DNA from: Streptomyces misionensis
GTDB lineage: Bacteria; Actinomycetota; Actinomycetes; Streptomycetales; Streptomycetaceae
NCBI RefSeq assembly: GCF_007896895.1
Contig: NZ_VOGW01000199.1
Coordinates: forward strand, 158,772-191,684
Direction of reading: 5' to 3'
DNA: 32,913 nt
Translations under genes and position numbers: made by a program
Shown: positions 23,533 through 31,847 of the stretch, in pieces
How the letters are laid out: every line of letters begins with the position of its first letter
Position numbering within the stretch: the stretch's first letter is position 1
The notes under the pieces: model-generated
Database searches by the model: none
What the model was told of the DNA's origin: nothing
What the model saw: the letters and a program-made list of their open reading frames with translations, nothing else

Positions 23533-24382
23533 GCAGGGTGGCGGCGAGGAGCCGCAGGCCCGCGTCCGAACCGGAGCCCGGGCGGGCCGTGTAGGCGATC
23601 ACCCGCTGGTCGGCCGGGCCGGGGACCAGCAGGCTCTGGAAGGACAACTCCAGGGCCCCGACGAGGGGATGGTCGAGTTCCTTGGTGCCGGCGACGCAGG
23701 TGCGCACCGGGTGCTTGGCCCAGCGCCGCGCGAACTCCTCGCTGTTGACGGTCAGTTCGCCGACGAGCTCGGCGAGCTGCTTGTCGTGGGGGTGGCGGCC
23801 GGCGACCAGCCGCAGGGAGGCCACGGCGAGTTGGGCCTCCTCCTGCCAGCGCGGGTAGAGCGCCCGGGTGCGTTCGTCCAGGAACAGCATCCGGGTGAGG
23901 TTCGGGCGGCGGGCGGGATGTTCCGGGGCGTCGAGGTCCAGGTGCAGCGCCAGGAGGAGATGGCCCATGGCGTTCCAGGCGAGGACGTCGTTGCGCCGGT
24001 CCAGGACGAGGGCGGGGGTGTCCGCGAAGCTGTCGATGAGCTGGCGGACGCCCTGGTCGGCGTGGGCGGCCCGGGGCGCCGGGGGACGGCGGGAGGCGGC
24101 CGGTTCCGGTCGGGCGAGGTCCATCAGGTGGCCGTGCTCGTCCGGGGTCAGGCGCAGGGTGCGGGCGATCGCGTCGAGGACGGAGTCGGAGACCTGCTGG
24201 GCGCGGCCCTGTTCGAGCCGGGTGTAGTGGGTGACGCTCAGGCCGGCCGCCAGCGCCACCTCCTCGCGGCGCAGACCGGGGACCCGGCGGCGCTCCGCCA
24301 GCTGCGGGAGTCCGATCTCCTCGGGGGTCAGGGCGGCCCGGCGGCTGCGCAGGAAGTCGCTCAACTCGGAGAAGTCAGGCAT
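23480..24382 (-). CDS. XRE family regulator with MmyB-like ligand-binding domain
   Basis: 300-residue regulator. The N-terminal helix-turn-helix covers about residues 28-90, with RREEVALAAGLSVTHYTRLE and QGRAQQVSDSVLDAIARTL. The C-terminal part (about 105-270: ALVLDRRNDVLAWNAMGHLL, FLDERTRALYPRW, ELTVNSEEFARRWAKH) is the MmyB-type PAS-like domain thought to bind fatty acids or other small ligands. ATG 24382 has GGAAGGG seven bases upstream. It is divergent from a DHA2 efflux gene, which it probably controls. Its last 53 bases are antisense to the end of the PotD-like gene. Confidence 0.93.
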   Translation of the reverse strand: MPDFSELSDFLRSRRAALTPEEIGLPQLAERRRVPGLRREEVALAAGLSVTHYTRLEQGRAQQVSDSVLDAIARTLRLTPDEHGHLMDLARPEPAASRRPPAPRAAHADQGVRQLIDSFADTPALVLDRRNDVLAWNAMGHLLLALHLDLDAPEHPARRPNLTRMLFLDERTRALYPRWQEEAQLAVASLRLVAGRHPHDKQLAELVGELTVNSEEFARRWAKHPVRTCVAGTKELDHPLVGALELSFQSLLVPGPADQRVIAYTARPGSGSDAGLRLLAATLLTDPRSGSTGERSPRVP

Positions 24383-24456
24383 GGCGTGCCCTTCCAGTGA
24401 GTCCGGTGACGTGGGGCGTGCCTTGCGTGCAACGGCGGCGGGGGCCGGGTGCTTCC

Positions 24457-24491
24457 CGCGCCGGGTGGTCGTGCCGTGACCACCCGGCGCG
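24457..24491. promoter_or_regulatory. 14-bp inverted repeat in the XRE/efflux divergent region
   Basis: CGCGCCGGGTGGTC (24457-24470) and GACCACCCGGCGCG (24478-24491) are a perfect inverted repeat with a seven-base centre. It lies in the middle of the 200-base region between the two divergent genes, 75 bases from the regulator start and 92 bases from the pump start. It is a candidate operator for the XRE regulator; a leader hairpin is the alternative. Confidence 0.55.
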
Positions 24492-24582
24492 TGACGAGTC
24501 GTCTTTGGGGCCTGGGTGGCGGGCGGATACGGCCGCAGGATTCCTTCGGTCGAAGCCGTCGTGGCCTGTCGAAGGGAATCCC

Positions 24583-26007
24583 ATGTCTGTCGTCGATGGT
24601 GTGGCGGAGCGGTCGGTCCTGCCCGGTCCGGGAGATCCGGGGCCGGCGCGGCTGACGTCGCGGATGCGTCTGACGCTGGTGGTGCTGCTGGTCGCGCAGT
24701 TCATGCTGGCGGTGGACTTCTCGATCCTGAACGTGGCCCTGCCGGTGATCGGACGGGGGCTGGGCTTCTCGCTGTCCGGCCTCCAGTGGATCGCGACCGC
24801 GTTCGCGTTGTGCGCGGCCGGGTTCACCCTGTTGTTCGGGCGGGTCGCGGACCTGTTCGGGCGACGCCGGCTGTTTCTGGGCGGTCTGGCCGTGCTGGGC
24901 CTGGCCTCGCTGGCCGGGGGACTGGCGACCGGACCCGAAGTCCTCGTGGCGGCCCGGGTGTTCCAGGGCCTGGCCACCGCGGCCGTCACCCCGGCCGGGC
25001 TCTCCCTGCTCACCACGTCCTTCCCCGAGGGGCCGCTGCGGCAGAAGGCCCTCGGGCTCAACGGGGCGCTGATGTCGGCGGGTTTCACCACCGGGGCCGT
25101 CCTCGGCGGGGTGCTGACCGATCTGCTGTCCTGGCGGTGGTCGTTCTTCATCAACGTGCCCGTCGCCGCGGCCGTCCTGGTGATCGCCCCCATGATCCTG
25201 GCCGAGTCCCGGCCCGAGGTCCGGCCCCGGCTGGACCTGCCCGGCGCGCTGACGGTCACCCTCGGGCTGCTCGCCGTCGTGCTCGGCTTCACCCGGGCCG
25301 GGGAACACGGCTGGGGCGACCCTGCCGCGCTGCTCGTCCTGGCCGTCGGGATCGTGCTGCTGATCGCTTTTCACCTCGTCGAACGGAGGGCGCCCGCGCC
25401 CCTCGTCCCGGCCGCCGTGCTGCGCCGGCGCACTGTCGCCTGGGGCAATATCGCCGGAGTCCTCGCCTTCCTCACCGAGACCTCCCTGGTCTTCCTGATG
25501 ACCCTCTACCTCCAGCAGGTCCTCGGCTTCTCGCCGCTGGCCGCGGGACTGTCCTTCGGCGTGCTGGGACTGGGCACGGTCCTGGGCGGCACCCTGGCGC
25601 CCCGCGTCATCGCCCGCACCGGCACACGTACGGCCCTGATCACCGGCGCCCTCGTCCAGGCCGCCGCGACCGCGGCCCTGCTCGCCCTGGGCACCGGCAC
25701 GCAGAGCCTCGCCCTGCTGCTGCCGGCGACGTTCGTCGGCGGCGTCGGCAACATGGTGCTCATCGTCGGCTTCATGGTCACCGCCACGAGCGGTCTGCCC
25801 GACCGGGAACAGGGCATGGCCACCGGACTGGCCACCATGAGCCAGCAGATCGGTATCACCATGGGCACCCCGATCATGAGCGCGATCGCCACCGGGGCCT
25901 CCGGCATCCTCCCCGGCGTCCGCACCGCCGTCGCCGCCGACACGGCCCTGGTCCTCGCGGCGGCCCTGATCGCCACGGTCTTCCTCAGGGACCGCAGGAC
26001 CGGCTGA
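24583..26007 (+). CDS. MFS drug efflux transporter, DHA2 (14-TM) family
   Basis: 474-residue proton-coupled multidrug efflux protein. It has about fourteen hydrophobic helices. Motif A is GRVADLFGRRRLFL after helix 2, the DHA motif is LDFSILNVALP-like (VDFSILNVALPVI) in helix 1, and the motif C region is GAVLGGVLTD in helix 5. ATG 24583 has GAAGGGA upstream. The substrate is not predictable. It is divergent from the XRE/MmyB-like regulator, a common arrangement for ligand-induced pumps in Streptomyces. It converges on the sugar ABC operon with a strong hairpin between them. Confidence 0.92.
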   Translation: MSVVDGVAERSVLPGPGDPGPARLTSRMRLTLVVLLVAQFMLAVDFSILNVALPVIGRGLGFSLSGLQWIATAFALCAAGFTLLFGRVADLFGRRRLFLGGLAVLGLASLAGGLATGPEVLVAARVFQGLATAAVTPAGLSLLTTSFPEGPLRQKALGLNGALMSAGFTTGAVLGGVLTDLLSWRWSFFINVPVAAAVLVIAPMILAESRPEVRPRLDLPGALTVTLGLLAVVLGFTRAGEHGWGDPAALLVLAVGIVLLIAFHLVERRAPAPLVPAAVLRRRTVAWGNIAGVLAFLTETSLVFLMTLYLQQVLGFSPLAAGLSFGVLGLGTVLGGTLAPRVIARTGTRTALITGALVQAAATAALLALGTGTQSLALLLPATFVGGVGNMVLIVGFMVTATSGLPDREQGMATGLATMSQQIGITMGTPIMSAIATGASGILPGVRTAVAADTALVLAAALIATVFLRDRRTG

Positions 26008-26079
26008 CCGGCACCGCCGGGCCCCAGGACCCGGCGAAGGGGGCCCGTGAAGCACCGCACCGCACCAGGCGTCCGCGCC

Positions 26080-26120
26080 CGCGCACCAGGCCACCGGCGA
26101 GAGCGGTGGCCTGGTGCGCG
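26080..26120. terminator. bidirectional terminator between efflux gene and sugar ABC operon
   Basis: CGCGCACCAGGCCACC (26080-26095) and GGTGGCCTGGTGCGCG (26105-26120) form a perfect 16-bp stem with a nine-base loop in the 120-base gap between convergent genes. It is stable in both directions. Confidence 0.88.
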
Positions 26121-26127
26121 CCCTCCC

Positions 26128-27000
26128 TCACTTGAGGCCGCTGAGCAGCACGCCGCGGACGTAGTGCTTCTGGAGGACGAGGAAGAGGGCGAGGACCGGG
26201 AGGACACTGAGGACCAGCGCGGCCATGACGACCGGCATGGTGCGGGTGGGGTCGACATGGTCCTGGAGGAGCTGGATGCCCACCGGCAGGGTCATCACGT
26301 CCGGGTCGGCGGTGGAGATCAGCAGGGCCCAGATGTACTCGTTCCAGGCGTCCACGAAGGTCAGCAGGGCGAGGGTGACCAGGACCGGCTTGGTCTGGGG
26401 GAGGACGATGCGCCACCACAGGGTGAACTCGCCGGCCCCGTCGAGCCGCGCGGCCTCCAGGATCTCGTCCGGGATGGAGATCACGAACTGGCGCGTCAGG
26501 AAGATCCCGAAGCCGTTGACGAGGAACGGCATCGCGAGCGCCACGATGCTGGCGGTCAGCCCCGCGCCACCGCGCCCGAACAGGTCGTTGCCGCCCGCCA
26601 GCGGCCAGTGCGAAAGGATCAGGAAGTGCGGGACGAAGAAGAGGAACGGCGGGAACATCATCGTCGTGAGGACGAGCCGGAAGACCAGGTCCCGGCCGGG
26701 GAAGCGCAGTTTGGCGAGCGCGTAGCCGGCCAGCGAGGACGTGAGCAGCACCGAGACGGTGATCAGCGCGGTGACGGTGACGCTGTTGCGGAACAGCAAC
26801 GGCAGATTCAACTGGGTGAGCGCCGCACGGTAGTTGGCGAGGCCGAACGTCTCGGGCAGGAAGCGGTACGGCAGTCTGCCGGACTCGCCCGGCCCCTTGA
26901 ACGACGTCATCACCATGTCGAGGAACGGCACCACCATCAGCACGGCACCGGACACGACCAGGAGGTACGACAGCAGCGGGAAGCGGCGGCGCCGGCTCAT
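26128..27000 (-). CDS. sugar ABC transporter permease (MalG type)
   Basis: 290-residue inner-membrane permease of the carbohydrate uptake CUT1 family with six membrane helices. The EAA loop EAARLDGAGEFTLWWRIVLP is present near residue 190. The basic N-terminus MSRRRRF precedes the first helix. ATG 27000 overlaps the stop of the preceding permease (ATGA). No ATPase gene follows; Streptomyces CUT1 systems commonly share the MsiK ATPase encoded elsewhere. The sugar is unknown. Confidence 0.93.
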   Translation of the reverse strand: MSRRRRFPLLSYLLVVSGAVLMVVPFLDMVMTSFKGPGESGRLPYRFLPETFGLANYRAALTQLNLPLLFRNSVTVTALITVSVLLTSSLAGYALAKLRFPGRDLVFRLVLTTMMFPPFLFFVPHFLILSHWPLAGGNDLFGRGGAGLTASIVALAMPFLVNGFGIFLTRQFVISIPDEILEAARLDGAGEFTLWWRIVLPQTKPVLVTLALLTFVDAWNEYIWALLISTADPDVMTLPVGIQLLQDHVDPTRTMPVVMAALVLSVLPVLALFLVLQKHYVRGVLLSGLK

Positions 27001-27950
27001 GTGTCCTCCCCCCTGCGCCGGAAGAGCCACAGCTGCCCCAGGGTGATCACCAGGACCACGACGAACAGCACGAACGCCGCCGCGCTCGCCGTGCCCCAGT
27101 CGCCGTACGAGAACGCCTGCCGGTACATCTCCAGCGCGGCCACCGCGGTCGCGTTCCCCGGTCCGCCCTTGGTCATCACCGTGATCAGCGCGAACGACTG
27201 GAGCCCGGTGAGGAACTGGGTGACGCAGACGAACAGCAGCGACGGCCGCAGCAACGGCAGGGTGATCCGCCAGAAGACGGTGACCGCCCCGGCGCCGTCC
27301 AGCGCCGCCGCCTCGTAGTACGTCCCCGGGACGGACTTCAGCCCCGCCGTCAGCACGAGGACCGCCGAACCGGCCGACGCCCACGCCTGTACGACCACCA
27401 CCGCGGGCAGCGCGGTGTGCGGGTCCTGGAGGAACGCGACCGAACCCAGCCCGAGCGCGTTCAGGACGCCGTTGACGAGGCCGCCCGGCTCGTACATGTA
27501 CTTCCACACATTGCCGACGGCGACGACGGTCGTGACCATCGGCAGGAAGTACAGCGTGCGCCACAGCCCTTGGAGCCGCAGCTTGTCGATGCAGGTGGCG
27601 ACGAGCACCGACCCGGCGAGCGCGAGCGCCACCGTGCCCAGGGCGAACAGCAGGGTGTTGGTGAGGACCGGCGCGAGGAAGGTCGAGCCGTCCGCGAACA
27701 GACCGGTGAAGTTGGCCGCTCCGACCGGACGGATGTCCGAGAGGTCGAACCCGGCCCAGCGGGACGTCGACAGCAGCAGCGCGAAGCCGAGCGGCAGGAC
27801 CAGGAAGGCCGCGAAGAACAGCAGCGCCGGGGCCAGGAAGAGGTACGCGACGGCGCTCTGGCGGCGCCGCGCCCGGTCCCGGCCGGTGGCGGTCCGCTGC
27901 GGGCGGCGCGTGGCCGGTGCGGTCGTCTCCGGTGCCAGGGTGTTCACCAT
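26997..27950 (-). CDS. sugar ABC transporter permease (MalF type)
   Basis: 317-residue permease of the CUT1 family, partner of the downstream MalG-type protein. About 30 polar, basic residues precede the first helix (YLFLAPALLFFAAFLVLPLG). The EAA loop is EAAALDGAGAVTVFWRITLP. Start ATG 27950 overlaps the stop of the binding-protein gene by seven bases, and the stop overlaps the next permease start by four. The three transporter genes and the upstream GNAT gene form one translationally coupled unit. Confidence 0.93.
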   Translation of the reverse strand: MVNTLAPETTAPATRRPQRTATGRDRARRRQSAVAYLFLAPALLFFAAFLVLPLGFALLLSTSRWAGFDLSDIRPVGAANFTGLFADGSTFLAPVLTNTLLFALGTVALALAGSVLVATCIDKLRLQGLWRTLYFLPMVTTVVAVGNVWKYMYEPGGLVNGVLNALGLGSVAFLQDPHTALPAVVVVQAWASAGSAVLVLTAGLKSVPGTYYEAAALDGAGAVTVFWRITLPLLRPSLLFVCVTQFLTGLQSFALITVMTKGGPGNATAVAALEMYRQAFSYGDWGTASAAAFVLFVVVLVITLGQLWLFRRRGEDT

Positions 27951-29269
27951 GAGCGGGCCACCTCCCGGTCGACCTGGCGGCGGATGCTGCGCAGCGCCTG
28001 GTCGACCGACTGCTGACCGGTCCACAGCGCCTCGATGTTGGCGCGCAGCAGCGTCTTGGCCTGCTGCGCGCCCGGCCCGTTCGGTTCCGGCACCGCGTAC
28101 GCCAGCGCGTCCAGGAACGGGCGCAGATTCGGGTCGCCACCCCTGCCCAGCAGGGTCCGTATGTCGTCCGCGCGGCCGGTGAGCGAGCCGACCGCCGCTT
28201 GCAGGGCGCTCATCCGGGTCACCGTCGCGCCGCCCCGCACGCGTGTCCTGTCCGCGTTGAGCCAGCGCAGGAACTCCCAGGCCTCGTCCGGGTGCCGGCA
28301 GGCCGCGTTGACCCCGAGCAGGAAGCCGGTGGAGAGCGTGGCGTGGCGGTCGCCCGCCGCGGGCACCGGCACGGGCGCGACACCGACCTCGCGGTAGTCC
28401 GCGCCCATCAGCGGCCGCAGGCTGCCCGTCCACCAGCCCGCGCTGATCACCATGGCCACCTGCCCGGACGGAAACGCCTGGTAGACGTTGACGCCGGGGA
28501 CGCTGGCACCTCTGGCGACCAACCGGTGCTCCAGCTCGAACACCGCCCGTCCGGCCGGCGAGTCGAGGGCGGTGCGGCCGCCGTCCGCCGTGACGAAGCG
28601 GCCCCCGGCCGCGTTCAGCAGGGCGAGGGTCTGGCCGACGGTGGTGGAGTCGTCGTACACCGACAGCCCGAACCCCTGGACCAGGGTGTTGCCGTAACCG
28701 TCGCGCCGCGTGGTACGGGCCGCCGCCTCCTCCAACTCGGGCCAGGTGCGCGGCGGTTCGCCGAACCCGGCGGCGCGCAGCAGCCGGGTGTTGCAGTAGA
28801 GGGCGTACGTCTGCACCTCGGTGGGGTAGCCGTAGACGCCGCCGGCCGCCGACGCGGCGCGGACCGCGGCGGCGCTGTAGCCGCGCCGGATCTCCTCGGC
28901 GTGCTCGGGCGGGGCCGGCCGCAGGACACCGGCCCGCACCAGCTGGCCGGTCCACAGGCAGTACGGCTGGATGATGTCGGCGCCCTGACCGGCTGCCTGC
29001 CGGACCATGAAGGTGGTCAGCAGATCGGTGAACTCCACCGCTTCCGTGCGCACTTTGACCCGGTCGTGGGTGGCGTTCCACTCGTCCACCGGTTCCTGGA
29101 GGGCCTTTCTGAGCACCCCGCTGGAGTAGTGGGTGAGCAGGGTGAGGACGATCGGGTCCCCCGGGCGGCCGGTGCCCTGGTGCCGCCCGGCGCAGCCCGA
29201 GGCCAGCAGCGCGGAGGGCAGCGCGAGCGCGAAGTGCCGCCGGCCCAGGCCGCGCCGGGGCCGGGTCAC
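27944..29269 (-). CDS. sugar-binding lipoprotein of an ABC transporter
   Basis: 441-residue extracellular solute-binding protein (family 1, sugar type). The signal has a twin-arginine-like motif (GRRHFAL, residues 9-15) and a lipobox ending at C26 (LASGC). The mature chain shows typical features: LTHYSS.., VDEWNATHDRVKV, a mid-protein GVYGYPTEVQTYALYCNTRLL, and SGQVAMVISAGWW. GTG 29269 overlaps the stop of the GNAT gene (GTGA), so it is coupled to it. It would deliver an unknown saccharide to the two downstream permeases. Confidence 0.9.
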   Translation of the reverse strand: MTRPRRGLGRRHFALALPSALLASGCAGRHQGTGRPGDPIVLTLLTHYSSGVLRKALQEPVDEWNATHDRVKVRTEAVEFTDLLTTFMVRQAAGQGADIIQPYCLWTGQLVRAGVLRPAPPEHAEEIRRGYSAAAVRAASAAGGVYGYPTEVQTYALYCNTRLLRAAGFGEPPRTWPELEEAAARTTRRDGYGNTLVQGFGLSVYDDSTTVGQTLALLNAAGGRFVTADGGRTALDSPAGRAVFELEHRLVARGASVPGVNVYQAFPSGQVAMVISAGWWTGSLRPLMGADYREVGVAPVPVPAAGDRHATLSTGFLLGVNAACRHPDEAWEFLRWLNADRTRVRGGATVTRMSALQAAVGSLTGRADDIRTLLGRGGDPNLRPFLDALAYAVPEPNGPGAQQAKTLLRANIEALWTGQQSVDQALRSIRRQVDREVARSW

Positions 29270-30246
29270 CGGTCCGTCTCCCGGCGCAGCACCCGGAACA
29301 CCCGGGTCGTGGTGAAGCCGGCCGTACGGTACAGATGGCCCGCCGGGGACCGTTCGCCGGTCCACAGGAACCACGCGCCGTGCGCCCCGTGCGCCCGCAT
29401 GCGCGCGAGGACCAGGTGCAGCAGCACCTTGCCGAGCCCGGTGCCGCGCATCCGGGCCAGCACCCCGAACGGTCCGAACCGTTCCTGCGCCGATTCGTAC
29501 GCGCCGTGCATCGCCCAGCCGACCAGACTCCCCGCGGGCTCCCGGACGACGACGATCCGGTCCGGCGGCGTGCCCGAGACCAGGCACTCCCGGATCGCGC
29601 GGGCCCAGTCGGGGGTGAAGTGGTCCCGCGCGAGCGCGATCAGTTCCACCAGGTCGTCGTCGGCGGGGGTCTTGAACCGGTAGCCCTGCGCCATCAGTTC
29701 GTCCCGGCGCCGGGTGACGGCCTCGGGCAGCCGGTAGCCGACCAGGGAGCGGTCCATCGCCGCCGCCTCGTACAGCGTCCGGAAGTCCAGCGAGTCGAGG
29801 AGCTTCGCCGCCTCCGGGTAGGTCCCGGCGTCCAGGCCGGGGAGCAGGTAGTTCGGGGTGTAGGAGGAGAAGTCCACCCTGGTGCGGCCGTGCGCGCGCA
29901 GCCAGTCGAGGGCCTCGGTCAGCAGCAGTCGGCCGAGGCCGTGCCCGCGGGCGGCCGGGTCGACGAAGAAGAACGGGATCCAGCCCTGGCGCGGCTCCGC
30001 GTCGGTGCCGTACAGCGGCGTCAGCCGGCGCACCGCGTAGGCCGCCCCGGCGATACGGCCGTCCCCGGCCACCGCGACCCGCAGGCCCTCCGGGTCGAAG
30101 TTGGCGTCCAGCAGCACCAGGGAACGGAAGCGGTCCGCGGTGACCGGATCGGCCGGCGCGCTCCGGCCCCAGGCCTCGACCAGCGAGGGCCCGTCACCGG
30201 CCCGGAACCCGCGAACCTCGGTGTCCCCGAGCGGAGTCGATGTCAT
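29266..30246 (-). CDS. tandem-domain GNAT N-acetyltransferase
   Basis: 326-residue protein with two GNAT folds. Both carry an acetyl-CoA binding motif: R100-G-H-G-L-G105 (VDPAARGHGLGRLLL) and R267-G-T-G-L-G272 (LARMRGTGLGKVLL). So both halves could bind acetyl-CoA, whereas many tandem GNATs lose one. ATG 30246 follows a GGGGAGGG stretch. It is the first gene of an operon with a sugar ABC transporter, overlapping the binding-protein start by four bases. The acceptor is unknown; an amino sugar or amine brought in by the transporter is a guess from context. Confidence 0.85.
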   Translation of the reverse strand: MTSTPLGDTEVRGFRAGDGPSLVEAWGRSAPADPVTADRFRSLVLLDANFDPEGLRVAVAGDGRIAGAAYAVRRLTPLYGTDAEPRQGWIPFFFVDPAARGHGLGRLLLTEALDWLRAHGRTRVDFSSYTPNYLLPGLDAGTYPEAAKLLDSLDFRTLYEAAAMDRSLVGYRLPEAVTRRRDELMAQGYRFKTPADDDLVELIALARDHFTPDWARAIRECLVSGTPPDRIVVVREPAGSLVGWAMHGAYESAQERFGPFGVLARMRGTGLGKVLLHLVLARMRAHGAHGAWFLWTGERSPAGHLYRTAGFTTTRVFRVLRRETDR

Positions 30247-30348
30247 CGGCGGGATCGCCCTCCCCGGCTCTCGGCGGCGCAGCGGTACGTCGTCATCCGC
30301 CCGGAATGTACAGGGATGTATGCCGAAGGGCCGTGATTGGAAAGGGTT

Positions 30349-30376
30349 TTGAACGCGTTCAATTTCGGCGTACGCT
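30349..30376 (+). promoter_or_regulatory. leaderless promoter overlapped by a perfect palindrome
   Basis: TTGAAC (30349-30354) and TACGCT (30371-30376), spacer 16 bases, precede ATG 30383 by six bases, so the transcript is probably leaderless. The perfect 14-bp palindrome TTGAACGCGTTCAA (30349-30362) covers the -35. The same palindrome gives a TTGAAC on the minus strand, with CAATCA 17 bases further, toward the GNAT operon. It looks like the site of a TetR- or LacI-type repressor, but no such gene is in the window. Confidence 0.75.
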
Positions 30377-30382
30377 CTGCGC

Positions 30383-30913
30383 ATGAGCGACAGAGCCGCC
30401 CTGCTGAAGGGCATTCGTGGCTGGCTGGTCTTCTTCGTGGTGTGCCTGGTGCTGAGCGGCGCCACGGCCTTTCCGCTGGTCCACGAACTGCGCTGGACCG
30501 AGAGCGGGTTGCGGGCGCTGGCGGTGCCGGACCGGGTGCCGGGGCTGATGGAGTGGATCGGGCGGGTGCGGGGCGGGCTCGACGCCGTGGACGAGAAGTA
30601 CCCGTTCGTGCTCTACGGCACGGACTGGCTGGCGTTCGCCCATCTCGTCATCGCGGTCGCCTTCTACGGTCCGTACCGCGACCCGGTGCGCAACATCTGG
30701 GTGATCGAGTTCGGGATGATCGCCTGCGCCGGGATCATCCCGCTCGCCCTCGTCTGCGGTCCGATCCGGGGCATCCCGTTCTGGTGGTCCCTGATCGACA
30801 TGTCGTTCGGCGTGCTCGGCGTCGTCCCGCTGTACGTCGTGCGCCGGAAGATCAAGCGGCTGGAGGCGTTGACCGGCGCCGATGCCCTCGCGGTCGCGCA
30901 CCTCAACGCCTGA
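30383..30913 (+). CDS. conserved-looking membrane protein of unknown function
   Basis: 176-residue protein with four predicted membrane helices: about residues 12-30 (GWLVFFVVCLVLSGATAF), 80-96 (WLAFAHLVIAVAFYG), 106-125 (IWVIEFGMIACAGIIPLALV) and 133-151. A hydrophilic stretch (about 35-75, with RVPGLMEWIGRVRGGLDAVD) lies between the first two. The C-terminus after VRRKIKRLEAL is cytoplasmic by the positive-inside rule. I do not recognise the family. Transcription starts at the ATG from a promoter overlapped by a palindrome, so it is probably tightly repressed under some condition. Confidence 0.8.
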   Translation: MSDRAALLKGIRGWLVFFVVCLVLSGATAFPLVHELRWTESGLRALAVPDRVPGLMEWIGRVRGGLDAVDEKYPFVLYGTDWLAFAHLVIAVAFYGPYRDPVRNIWVIEFGMIACAGIIPLALVCGPIRGIPFWWSLIDMSFGVLGVVPLYVVRRKIKRLEALTGADALAVAHLNA

Positions 30914-30934
30914 GCCGGCGCTCCCGGACCGCGT

Positions 30935-31804
30935 TCACGGCTCCGTCCGCGCGCGCTGCCACGGACTCGGTCCCGTGCCCTGCCGCCACGCCTCCAGGTC
31001 CTGGCCGTCCACACAGACGATGCCGCACTCGTCCGCGTACTCGAGGGCGGGCGCGGTGAAGTCGCTCGTGGTGACGAGCGCCGCGACATCGGCCTCGTGG
31101 ATGGTGAAGCAGGTCCCGCCGAACCGCTGCATGTCCTGCGAACCGACCTTGTGGGCCTCGCCGTACAGCTTGCACTGGATGACCACGCGCAGGCCGTCCG
31201 CCGTGTGCGCGATGACGTCCGCCCCCAAGTCGCCCGCGCCGCCCACCACTTCCACGGACCGGCAGTCGTCGCGGACGCACAGCTCGGCCACGGCCTGCTC
31301 GAACCCGTCGGGATCCAGCTCGGCGTGGTCGGAGAGCAGGCCGGGGACGACCGGCCGTCCGACGACCTCCTCGTCCGGCCCGGCGGCGACGGGCACGGTC
31401 GCCTCCGGGCCCGGGACCGCCTCCCGGCGGACGGCGCCCGCGGACGCCTCCGCCGGCAGGCCGCTCCCCGGCGCCCCCGGCCCGACCGCGTCCCGTGCCC
31501 CGCCGTCCAGGCTGCCGGCCGCCTCCACCGCCGCCTCCTCCAGCGCCCGCGCGGCTCGGCGCGCGCCTCGCGCGGCGGACCAGCGGCGCCACCTGGACCG
31601 GGACAGCAGCGCGACCGCGACGCCCAGCATCACCAACGCGCCGACCCACGACGGACGGTGCTCCACGGCGGCCGCCGCGGTACGCACCACGAAGCCGAGC
31701 AGGCACAGGACGACCGCCAGCAGCAGGAAGAACAGGGCGGTGGCCCGCAGATCGAAGCGCTGGTCGTCGCGGGGGCGCCGCCCTGGGCGTATGGGTATGG
31801 TCAC
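30935..31804 (-). CDS. membrane-anchored Mrr-type restriction endonuclease domain protein
   Basis: 289-residue protein. Two membrane helices lie near the N-terminus (about residues 22-41 and 53-69), followed by a low-complexity Ala/Gly/Pro/Glu linker (80-150) and a C-terminal Mrr_cat domain (about 160-275). The PD-(D/E)xK-type catalytic residues are D196 (GADVIAH), Q210 and K212 (VVIQCKLYG). VALVTTSDFTAPALEYADECG is typical of the family. It may cut foreign or damaged DNA, but the membrane anchor argues for a surveillance role at the membrane (inference). GTG 31804 is preceded by AGGAGGG. No methylase or other restriction subunit is adjacent. Confidence 0.88.
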   Translation of the reverse strand: MTIPIRPGRRPRDDQRFDLRATALFFLLLAVVLCLLGFVVRTAAAAVEHRPSWVGALVMLGVAVALLSRSRWRRWSAARGARRAARALEEAAVEAAGSLDGGARDAVGPGAPGSGLPAEASAGAVRREAVPGPEATVPVAAGPDEEVVGRPVVPGLLSDHAELDPDGFEQAVAELCVRDDCRSVEVVGGAGDLGADVIAHTADGLRVVIQCKLYGEAHKVGSQDMQRFGGTCFTIHEADVAALVTTSDFTAPALEYADECGIVCVDGQDLEAWRQGTGPSPWQRARTEP

Positions 31805-31847
31805 GCGGTTTCCCTCCTGGCCGGGGACAGCAAAGCTCGGTGGACCG

